Origin: an uncultured Bacillota bacterium
GTDB lineage: Bacteria; Bacillota_I; Bacilli_A; Izemoplasmatales; UBA1188
Direction: 5' to 3'
Assembly: GCA_900318975.1 (NCBI GenBank)
Contig: ONMY01000138.1
Location: forward strand, 1 to 5,010
Length of the DNA stretch: 5,010 nt
The notes beneath the pieces were generated by a model, which saw only the letters and a list, made by a program, of their open reading frames with translations, searched no databases and had not been told where the DNA came from. How positions within the stretch are numbered: the stretch's first letter is position 1; each line of letters opens with the position of its first letter. Both the position numbers and the translations under genes were made by a program. This document shows, in pieces, positions 1 to 5,010 of the stretch.

Positions 1-843
1 CTTAAAGATCTAATTATCGCAAGAGAAGGTACATCACTTCTTGATATCACTAAAACAAATTATCCAACACTATATGCCCATGATAAAGTAGAAGATGTCA
101 TCAATGAAATTAAGGACATTGACCTAGATATCATCCCAGTTCTTGCAGAAAATGATACAATAATGGGCGTTATAACATCACAAGACATCATCGAAACTGT
201 CGGTGAAGAATTAGCAGAAGACTACGTAAAATTCGCCGCTGTCGATGAAGAGGCTGATGTTGATGATACACTCCTTCAATCAGTAAAAAGAAGGGTTCCT
301 TGGCTTGCGATGTTACTTGTCCTTGATATTCTAACATCTTCAGTGCTATCAGGATTTTCTCACATCTTTACTATCGTTCCAGCGCTAGTATTATTCCAAT
401 CTTGGATACTTGACTCAAGTGGTAATGCAGGAACGCAATCCCTCGCCTTAACTATTCGTGCTATCACAAATGATGATCTCACAAGAGCGACATTCATGAA
501 GAGAATGGTTAAAGAATTACTCACAGGTTTACTAGATGGTCTTCTAGTTGGTGCAACTGGTTTCTTAATTTCATTCCTATTCTTAGTAATTACTAAGAAC
601 CCTGTAGTTGGTGATACTGTTGAAATTGGTAATCAATTAACCGCAGCTGGAATCGTTGGAATTGCACTACAGTGTGCTATCCCAATCACATCACTCGCTG
701 GACTATTTATCCCAATCATCTTTAAAAAGATTCATATTGACCCTGCGGTTGCATCTGGCCCACTAATCACAACATTATCAGATATGTGTGGTGTTGCAAT
801 ATACTATGCAATGGCAATGATTTTATTTAGTACATTACTATAA
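1..843 (+). CDS. mgtE: MgtE-type magnesium channel, C-terminal part (5' end outside window)
   Basis: The reading frame is open from base 1, giving 280 residues of a protein usually near 450; the N-terminal domain and most of the first CBS domain lie upstream. Residues about 1-75 are the end of CBS1 and all of CBS2 (ending near GVITSQDII), the cytoplasmic part that in this family senses Mg2+ and gates the pore. The membrane domain follows, with five hydrophobic segments at roughly 99-119, 122-148, 172-200, 217-240 and 252-280. Seen motifs are GNAGTQ (141-146) and DPAVASGPLITTLSD (ending at D261); this Asp aligns with the pore Mg2+ ligand known from Thermus MgtE (D432). The stretch before GNAGTQ reads SWILDSS rather than the common glycine/methionine-rich form. 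The internal ATG at 163 lies inside CBS2 and is not a start. Isoleucine codons favour ATC, unlike the genes downstream. No terminator separates it from the next gene. Confidence 0.95.
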   Translation, partial: LKDLIIAREGTSLLDITKTNYPTLYAHDKVEDVINEIKDIDLDIIPVLAENDTIMGVITSQDIIETVGEELAEDYVKFAAVDEEADVDDTLLQSVKRRVPWLAMLLVLDILTSSVLSGFSHIFTIVPALVLFQSWILDSSGNAGTQSLALTIRAITNDDLTRATFMKRMVKELLTGLLDGLLVGATGFLISFLFLVITKNPVVGDTVEIGNQLTAAGIVGIALQCAIPITSLAGLFIPIIFKKIHIDPAVASGPLITTLSDMCGVAIYYAMAMILFSTLL

Positions 844-852
844 AGGAATAAT

Positions 853-1677
853 ATGCTTAGAGGGGACTTACATTTTCATTCTTTATATTCAGATGGTGAA
901 TTAACTCCAATTGAACTAGTAAAGAGACTAAAAGAAAAAAATATTGATATCGCATGTCTTACTGACCATGATACAATACTTGGATCAGAAGAATTTATTA
1001 AGGCATGTAGTAAAGAGGGAATAATGACATTCCCTTCTTTGGAATTATCTACATATATGAATGAAGAACCTATTCACGTTCTTGCGTATTTCAAATCTTT
1101 AGACTCTATACCATCTAAGTTTAGAGAACATCTAAACGATATGAAAATAAAAAGATATGAAAGAATGAAAGCCCTAGTTGATAACGTGAATAAAATATAT
1201 GGTCTTGGTATTGATTTTAAAGATGTTGAAAAACTTCAACCTAATATGTTAGAACGTCCTCATCTTGCCAAAATAATTATGGAAAAGTGTGGATGTACTC
1301 AAAAAGAAGTATATGAAAAATATCTTGGAAACGATAATCCTGCCTTCATTCCATCGACAAGAATGTCTACAAAAGATGGTGTTGATTTAATACATGAGGC
1401 AGGCGGACTTGCGATACTAGCTCACCCATATCAATATAAAAAGAATAATCCACTAGATCTAATGGAATTTGGTCTTGATGGAATAGAAGTATATTATTTT
1501 CCTGCATCTCCTAAGGGATATAAGATATATAAAAAATATTGTGAAAAGCATAATTTAATTATTACTGGTGGATCAGATTTTCATAGAGAGCTCGATATGA
1601 AGCACGCATATATTGGCTCTGGAGAATTCACATCACCATTTATTGAAAAATTTATAGAGAAGGTTGAATCATTATGA
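853..1677 (+). CDS. PHP-domain metal-dependent phosphoesterase (TrpH/YciV-like)
   Basis: A 274-residue cytoplasmic protein of the PHP superfamily, close in length to the TrpH/YciV (RNase AM) group. Metal-site motifs appear in the usual order: DLHFHS (H7, H9) followed by SDG (D14), TDHDT (D38, H39, D40), E64 in LELS, H75 in HVLAYF, LAHP (H191) and GSDFH (D242, H244). The middle part (about 100-170) is the helical insertion seen in this family. Characterised relatives hydrolyse nucleoside 3',5'-bisphosphates, AMP or short RNA 5' ends with divalent metals; the exact substrate here cannot be read from sequence. The motif normally close to PGIE reads PSLE, a mild deviation. The start is supported by AAAGGA at 842-847, five bases before ATG, and by the family motif beginning at residue 5. 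It lies 9 bp after mgtE and overlaps the next gene, so it is very likely in an operon with both. Confidence 0.9.
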   Translation: MLRGDLHFHSLYSDGELTPIELVKRLKEKNIDIACLTDHDTILGSEEFIKACSKEGIMTFPSLELSTYMNEEPIHVLAYFKSLDSIPSKFREHLNDMKIKRYERMKALVDNVNKIYGLGIDFKDVEKLQPNMLERPHLAKIIMEKCGCTQKEVYEKYLGNDNPAFIPSTRMSTKDGVDLIHEAGGLAILAHPYQYKKNNPLDLMEFGLDGIEVYYFPASPKGYKIYKKYCEKHNLIITGGSDFHRELDMKHAYIGSGEFTSPFIEKFIEKVESL

Positions 1678-2135
1678 TTAGAAGAGCGAAAATGGAAGAC
1701 ATAGAATCATTAAATAACCTTCTTGGAGAAGTTTTATTAACACACCATAGTATTCGTCCAGACATCTTTAAAGATAAAGGCGCCAAATACAATAGAGATG
1801 AACTATTAAAATTACTAAATAATGATAGAAAGCCAATCTTTGTTTATGAGGATAATAATAAAGTCGTTGGACATCTATTCTTAGAAATAAGAGAATATGA
1901 AGCAAATGTAATTATTCCTTATAAATCTTTATTCATAGATGATTTATGTGTTCTTAAGGAATACAGAGGACAAGGAATTGGGAAAGAGCTTATGGAATAT
2001 GCGTTTGAATACGCAAAAAGAATTGGTGCTAGAAACATAGAATTAAATGTTTGGAATAAAAACGATAGCGCAATTAAATTTTATGAAAGCCTTGGGCTCA
2101 CAGTTCAAAAATATACATTAGAAAAGTCTATTTAA
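1674..2135 (+). CDS. GNAT family N-acetyltransferase
   Basis: A 153-residue single-domain GNAT protein, the typical length. It begins with the usual beta-strand start MIRRAKMEDIESLNNLL, has HSIRPDIF (25-32) as found in many Bacillota GNATs, a VVGHLFLE strand (64-71), the acetyl-CoA pyrophosphate-binding motif RGQGIG (98-103), and the motif B region ELNVWNKNDSAIKFYESLGL near the C-terminus. The family moves an acetyl group from acetyl-CoA to an amine on a small molecule, peptide or protein; the substrate is not predictable. ATG overlaps the TGA of the PHP gene (ATGA, 4 bp), a sign of translational coupling, and GAGAAGG at 1657-1663 serves as ribosome binding site. The last five codons and the stop lie inside a transcription terminator hairpin, so this is the last gene of its unit. 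Confidence 0.9.
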   Translation: MIRRAKMEDIESLNNLLGEVLLTHHSIRPDIFKDKGAKYNRDELLKLLNNDRKPIFVYEDNNKVVGHLFLEIREYEANVIIPYKSLFIDDLCVLKEYRGQGIGKELMEYAFEYAKRIGARNIELNVWNKNDSAIKFYESLGLTVQKYTLEKSI

Positions 2136-2154
2136 AATAAGACTTTTCTTTTTT
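2120..2154 (+). terminator. Rho-independent terminator overlapping the 3' end of the GNAT gene
   Basis: A perfect 10-bp stem pairs 2120-2129 (AGAAAAGTCT) with 2140-2149 (AGACTTTTCT), with a 10-base AT-only loop and a T run at 2149-2154 followed by more T-rich sequence. The stop codon TAA (2133-2135) sits in the loop. The stem is AT-rich, in keeping with the genome. Only the + strand has the T tract, so it acts on the mgtE-PHP-GNAT unit. Confidence 0.85.
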
Positions 2155-2175
2155 ATTATTTTTTAAGTATATTAC

Positions 2176-2205
2176 TTCCCATAAAATCATTCAATATGAT
2201 ACAAT
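2176..2205 (+). promoter_or_regulatory. Promoter of the trmFO-xerC-rlmH-trx unit
   Basis: An extended -10 element, TG-A-TACAAT (TG at 2197-2198, hexamer 2200-2205), lies 18 bp after a weak -35 candidate TTCCCA (2176-2181, 4 of 6 consensus bases). An overlapping alternative -10 is TATGAT at 2195-2200. It follows the terminator of the previous unit, as expected. The transcript start predicted about 7 bases after the -10 falls on or within a few bases of the trmFO ATG. Inferred from consensus only. Confidence 0.65.
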
Positions 2206-2211
2206 TAAAGC

Positions 2212-3510
2212 ATGGAAAAGGTAGTAAACGTTGTTGGTGCTGGTCTTGCTGGGTGTGAGGCAGCATATCAACTATCAAAAAGAGGAATAAAGGTTAAACT
2301 TTATGAGATGAAGAAAATAAAAAAGAGTCCAGCACATAAACTGGACACTTTTGCAGAACTCGTTTGCTCAAATTCCCTTAGATCATCAGATATAAAAAAT
2401 GCAGTTGGCCTTATGAAAGAAGAATTAAGAATGATGGATTCATTAATTATTAGGGCTGCAGATAGTACTAAAGTTAGTGCTGGTGCTTCTCTTTCTGTAG
2501 ATAGAACTCTTTTTAGTGAATATATCACAAATGAGATTAAGAATAACCCACTAATCGAAATAATTGATGAAGAAGTTACTAATATTCCACAAGGTCCAAC
2601 AATCCTTGCATCAGGCCCACTTACATCAGAATCTCTATCAAATTCACTAAAGGAATTCACAGGAAGTGATTATCTTTATTTTTATGATGCGATTGCACCA
2701 GTAATCCTTAAAGATTCAATTGATTTTAATAAAGCATATTATAAATCTAGATGGGATAAAGGAGATGCTGATTATATCAACTGTCCATTCACAAAAGAAG
2801 AATACATAAACTGGTATAATGAACTAATAAAGCTTGAAAGCGTGGAAGCACATGATTTTGAAATAAAGGTATTTGAAGGATGTATGCCATTTGAAGAGAT
2901 GGCAAAAAGAGGAATAGATACCTTAAGGTTTGGCCCAATGAAGCCTGTTGGACTTCATTATAATGGTATGAAACCATATGCCGTTGTACAACTAAGAGAA
3001 GACAACATCATAAAAACCATGTACAACATAGTAGGTTTTCAAACAAAGCTTAAATATGGAAGTCAAGACAAAATAATACGAATGATTCCAGGTCTTGAAA
3101 ATGCTGAAATTATAAGACATGGTGAAATGCATAGAAACACATTTATTAATGCACCAAGCACCATCAATGAATATTATCAAACGAAAAAACGTGAAGATCT
3201 ATTTATTGCAGGACAGTTATCAGGAGTTGAGGGATATGTTGAATCAACTGCATCAGGTCTTGTTGCTGGAATAAATATGGCAAGGTATTTAAATAATCTA
3301 CCACTCATATCTTTCCCAAAGACAACTTCAATAGGGTCTCAAGCATATTATATTTCGCACGTAAGCGAAAATGATTTTGAACCAATGAATACAAATTTTG
3401 GCATTTTCCCACAACTTGATATTGTGACTAAAAAAGCTGATAGAAAAATGGCATATGTAGAGCGCGCACTCAAAGATTTAAAGGAATTCAAGAATGAGTC
3501 CAAGGAATAA
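2212..3510 (+). CDS. trmFO: Methylenetetrahydrofolate-tRNA-(uracil-5-)-methyltransferase TrmFO
   Basis: TrmFO makes 5-methyluridine in RNA, classically U54 of the tRNA T-loop, taking the methylene carbon from 5,10-methylenetetrahydrofolate and reducing power from FADH2/NAD(P)H. The 432-residue length matches the family (about 435). Seen are the N-terminal FAD Rossmann motif GAGLAG (9-14), FAELVCSNSLRS with C52, FEGCMP with C224 (these correspond to the two functional cysteines C53 and C226 of the Bacillus enzyme), FGPMKPVG, VVQLR, MHRNTFINAP (from 306), and the C-terminal FAD segment GQLSGVEGYVES (334-345). The start is fixed: an in-frame TAA sits at 2206-2208 and the FAD motif begins within ten residues of M1. 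No Shine-Dalgarno sequence precedes the ATG, unlike the other starts in the window. In some Mollicutes a homologue (RlmFO) methylates 23S rRNA U1939 instead, so the RNA target is not certain. It overlaps xerC by 17 bases. Confidence 0.95.
   Translation: MEKVVNVVGAGLAGCEAAYQLSKRGIKVKLYEMKKIKKSPAHKLDTFAELVCSNSLRSSDIKNAVGLMKEELRMMDSLIIRAADSTKVSAGASLSVDRTLFSEYITNEIKNNPLIEIIDEEVTNIPQGPTILASGPLTSESLSNSLKEFTGSDYLYFYDAIAPVILKDSIDFNKAYYKSRWDKGDADYINCPFTKEEYINWYNELIKLESVEAHDFEIKVFEGCMPFEEMAKRGIDTLRFGPMKPVGLHYNGMKPYAVVQLREDNIIKTMYNIVGFQTKLKYGSQDKIIRMIPGLENAEIIRHGEMHRNTFINAPSTINEYYQTKKREDLFIAGQLSGVEGYVESTASGLVAGINMARYLNNLPLISFPKTTSIGSQAYYISHVSENDFEPMNTNFGIFPQLDIVTKKADRKMAYVERALKDLKEFKNESKE
3481..3485 (+). 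promoter_or_regulatory. Ribosome binding site of xerC, inside trmFO
   Basis: AAGGA lies eight bases before the ATG at 3494, within the last codons of trmFO. It settles the xerC start; the second AAGGA at 3502-3506 is followed by no in-frame start codon. Confidence 0.75.
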
Positions 3511-4414
3511 AGAATATCTTGAAAGCTTTCTTTCATATCTTAGAAATGAAAGAAGGTATTCAGATAACACAGTAATTGCATATAAGAACGATATAGAGCA
3601 CTTTATATCATTTTTAGACAGTGAAGATTTTGGTGATCTCGATGAGATATCAAATAAAATCGCTGAATTCTATCTAGGTAATTTAAGAGATGATTACACG
3701 CCTAAATCGATTCAAAGAAAGGTGTCTTCCCTTAAAACGATGTATAACTATTTTGTGAACAACAAGAAGATGGATTTCAATCCATTTAACGCTATTGTGC
3801 TTCCAAAGATAGAAAAGAGACTTCCAAAATTCATCTATGAAAATGAAATAAAAGAATTCTTCACATCAATAGATACAACGACAGAAAGAGGAAAGAGAGA
3901 TAAATTAATATTTTTATTATTATATGGATCAGGACTTCGTGTTAGTGAACTCACTGATTTAAAACTTAAAGATTTAAATATCGATGATAGAGTAATTAGT
4001 GTTCATGGTAAGGGATCAAAAGATAGATTAGTACCTATAAACAAAGAAACCCAAGAGTTATTTAAAGTTTATCTTTTAAGCGCAAGACCAGTATTACTTT
4101 CAAAAAGTGATAATCTAGATAATGATAATGTGTTCTTAAACTTTAAAGGAACATCTCTAACATCTCGTGGAGTTAGAGATATCCTTGAAAGATTAATTAG
4201 AGAAACATCATCAACCTTAAGAGTATCTCCACACACATTTAGGCATTCATTCGCAACTCACCTCTTAAACAATGGAATGGATGTTAGAATGGTTCAAGAA
4301 CTCCTCGGGCATTCTAACCTTTCAACAACCCAAATCTATACCAAGATATCTAAAGAAAGTCTTGTGAAGGAATATGAAAAAGCTTTTCCAAAAGGAGATA
4401 AAAAAGATGATTAA
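3494..4414 (+). CDS. xerC: Tyrosine recombinase XerC
   Basis: A 306-residue site-specific recombinase, standard Xer length. The N-terminal SAM-like core-binding domain covers about residues 4-90 (YLESFLSYLRNERRYS...), and the catalytic domain about 105-300. All six active-site residues are present: R149 (GLRVSEL), K173 (HGKGSKDR), H247 and R250 (HTFRH), H273 (LGH) and the nucleophile Y282 (IYTK). With a partner XerD it would resolve chromosome dimers at dif; the C-terminal YEKAFPKG resembles the YxxAHP tail of Bacillota XerC, and adjacency to trmFO is the usual place of xerC/codV in that phylum. That makes a phage or element integrase unlikely. Assignment as XerC rather than XerD rests on context and the tail. 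It overlaps trmFO by 17 bases and rlmH by 8. In Bacillus hslV-hslU-codY follow; here rlmH follows. Confidence 0.9.
   Translation: MSPRNKEYLESFLSYLRNERRYSDNTVIAYKNDIEHFISFLDSEDFGDLDEISNKIAEFYLGNLRDDYTPKSIQRKVSSLKTMYNYFVNNKKMDFNPFNAIVLPKIEKRLPKFIYENEIKEFFTSIDTTTERGKRDKLIFLLLYGSGLRVSELTDLKLKDLNIDDRVISVHGKGSKDRLVPINKETQELFKVYLLSARPVLLSKSDNLDNDNVFLNFKGTSLTSRGVRDILERLIRETSSTLRVSPHTFRHSFATHLLNNGMDVRMVQELLGHSNLSTTQIYTKISKESLVKEYEKAFPKGDKKDD
3526..3556 (+). other. Stem-loop near the start of xerC mRNA
   Basis: CTTTCTTTCAT (3526-3536) pairs with ATGAAAGAAGG (3546-3556): 11 bp with one G-U pair and a 9-base loop. It begins about 30 bases after the xerC start codon. No T run follows, so it is not a terminator. 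It codes for the conserved FLSYLRNERR segment, so it may be a chance product of coding. Function is unknown. Confidence 0.4.
4391..4397 (+). promoter_or_regulatory. Ribosome binding site that fixes the rlmH start
   Basis: AAAGGAG, nine bases before ATG 4407, is the strongest Shine-Dalgarno match in the region. It selects 4407 over the in-frame ATG at 4374, which has no good site at proper spacing and would add 11 residues that the family lacks. Confidence 0.85.
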
Positions 4415-4880
4415 GATTATTTCTGTTGGAAAAATAAAAGAAAAATATTTGATAGATGGGATAGAAGAATATGCAAAAAGACTATCTAAATATACAAAAC
4501 TTGAAATGATAGAATTAAAAGATATTCCAATTCCAAATAGTGCGTCCACCCTAGAAGAAGAAAAAATAAAGGTAGAAGAAGGAAAAGAAATCTTATCTAA
4601 GATAAAAGATGAATATGTCATTTCTCTTGATATAAAAGGAGAAATGCTTGATAGCATATCTTTTAGTAAAAAAATAGAAGATATTAATACAACAAAGAGT
4701 TCTAAGATAACGTTCGTTATAGGTGGGTCACTCGGACTTTCAGATGAAGTACTTAAAAGATCTGATTATCGATTGTCATTTTCACCAATGACATTTCCCC
4801 ATCAGCTCTTTAAATTAATTCTCTTAGAACAAATCTATAGAGCATATAAAATACAAGCACATGAAATATATCATAAATAA
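4407..4880 (+). CDS. rlmH: 23S rRNA (pseudouridine-1915-N3)-methyltransferase RlmH
   Basis: RlmH is a small SPOUT-class, SAM-dependent enzyme that methylates N3 of pseudouridine 1915 in helix 69 of 23S rRNA, acting as a homodimer on assembled 70S ribosomes. The 157-residue length is typical (155-159). The N-terminus MIKIISVGKIKEKY matches the family start. The SPOUT knot is visible as FVIGGSLGL (103-111), FPHQL (130-134), LEQIYRAYKI (140-149) and the conserved C-terminal YHK (155-157). The residues just before this tail read QAHEI where many homologues have RGEP or similar, a minor variation. It starts inside the last codons of xerC (8-base overlap), which suggests translational coupling. Isoleucine is mostly ATA (by hand 13 ATA, 8 ATT, 2 ATC). 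Confidence 0.95.
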   Translation: MIKIISVGKIKEKYLIDGIEEYAKRLSKYTKLEMIELKDIPIPNSASTLEEEKIKVEEGKEILSKIKDEYVISLDIKGEMLDSISFSKKIEDINTTKSSKITFVIGGSLGLSDEVLKRSDYRLSFSPMTFPHQLFKLILLEQIYRAYKIQAHEIYHK

Positions 4881-4893
4881 AGGAGAAAATACT

Positions 4894-5010
4894 ATGGTAA
4901 AAGAATTAAATGGAAGTTTTATTGAAGAAGTAAAGACTGGAGTAACATTCGTAGATTTTTATGCTGATTGGTGCACACCATGTAGAATGATGATGCCAGT
5001 AGTAGAAGAA
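4894..5010 (+). CDS. Thioredoxin, N-terminal part (3' end outside window)
   Basis: The first 39 residues of a thioredoxin-fold protein are present and the frame is still open at the window end. The FVDFYADWCTPC segment (19-30) matches strand beta-3 and the start of the active-site helix, with redox cysteines C27 and C30, followed by RMMMPVVEE. No signal peptide or transmembrane anchor precedes the fold, so it is a cytoplasmic, TrxA-like thiol-disulfide reductant rather than a ResA/TlpA-type exported protein. The active site is CTPC instead of the usual CGPC. AAAGGAG (4879-4885), overlapping the rlmH stop, gives a good ribosome binding site nine bases... from ATG 4894, and the 13-bp gap puts it in the same operon as rlmH. 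Whether it is the main TrxA or a paralogue cannot be told from this fragment. Confidence 0.88.
   Translation, partial: MVKELNGSFIEEVKTGVTFVDFYADWCTPCRMMMPVVEE

Noticed and set aside
163..165. ATG as a start of the magnesium channel gene
   Set aside because: The frame is open to base 1 and the upstream codons encode the CBS2 domain, so this Met is internal.
2301..2660. 119-codon open frame on the - strand inside trmFO
   Set aside because: It lies wholly opposite a well-conserved trmFO region, has no recognisable domain, and is a shadow of the coding frame.
3353..3370. TTTCGC/GCGAAA inverted repeat in trmFO
   Set aside because: Only 6 bp, mid-gene, without a T run; consistent with chance.
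4374..4406. Upstream in-frame ATG for rlmH
   Set aside because: The extra 11 residues are absent from the family, and the strong AAAGGAG at 4391-4397 is placed for ATG 4407.
3494..4414. Tyrosine recombinase as the integrase of a mobile element
   Set aside because: Its length, tail and tight overlap with trmFO and rlmH fit a housekeeping XerC. No tRNA, attachment repeat or phage gene is nearby.
4322..4657. 111-codon open frame on the - strand across xerC and rlmH
   Set aside because: It is antisense to two recognised genes; its Phe/Ser/Ile-rich product reflects the reverse complement of Lys/Glu/Asp-rich codons.

Overview
The window is an AT-rich, gene-dense piece of bacterial chromosome with every gene on the + strand. 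It carries seven genes: two are cut by the window edges and five are complete. Arginine is mostly AGA, most start codons follow AGGAGG-like ribosome binding sites, TGG encodes Trp and TGA ends one gene, so the standard code applies. These traits, plus a folate-dependent TrmFO next to a XerC-type recombinase, point to a low-GC Gram-positive lineage (Bacillota, or a Mollicutes relative that keeps the standard code). I cannot name the genus from sequence alone.

Bases 1-2154 look like the end of one transcription unit: the C-terminal part of an MgtE magnesium channel, a PHP-family metal-dependent phosphoesterase that starts 9 bp later, and a GNAT acetyltransferase that overlaps it by ATGA. A rho-independent terminator is built into the last codons of the acetyltransferase gene.

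Bases 2155-5010 start a second unit. A short intergenic region (76 bp) carries a promoter whose extended -10 element ends only 6 bp before the trmFO start codon. trmFO (folate/FAD-dependent uracil-C5 RNA methyltransferase) overlaps xerC (tyrosine recombinase), which overlaps rlmH (23S rRNA pseudouridine methyltransferase). A thioredoxin gene with a WCTPC active site follows 13 bp later and runs off the window. No internal terminator is apparent, so these four are probably co-transcribed. Two of them modify RNA, one resolves chromosome dimers and one handles thiol redox: a housekeeping operon.

I found no mobile element, CRISPR array, tRNA or rRNA, and no evidence of a novel multi-gene system. 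The observations most worth a second look are the apparently leaderless trmFO transcript, the sharply different isoleucine codon use of mgtE, the overlap of the terminator with a coding end, and a strong hairpin early in xerC.
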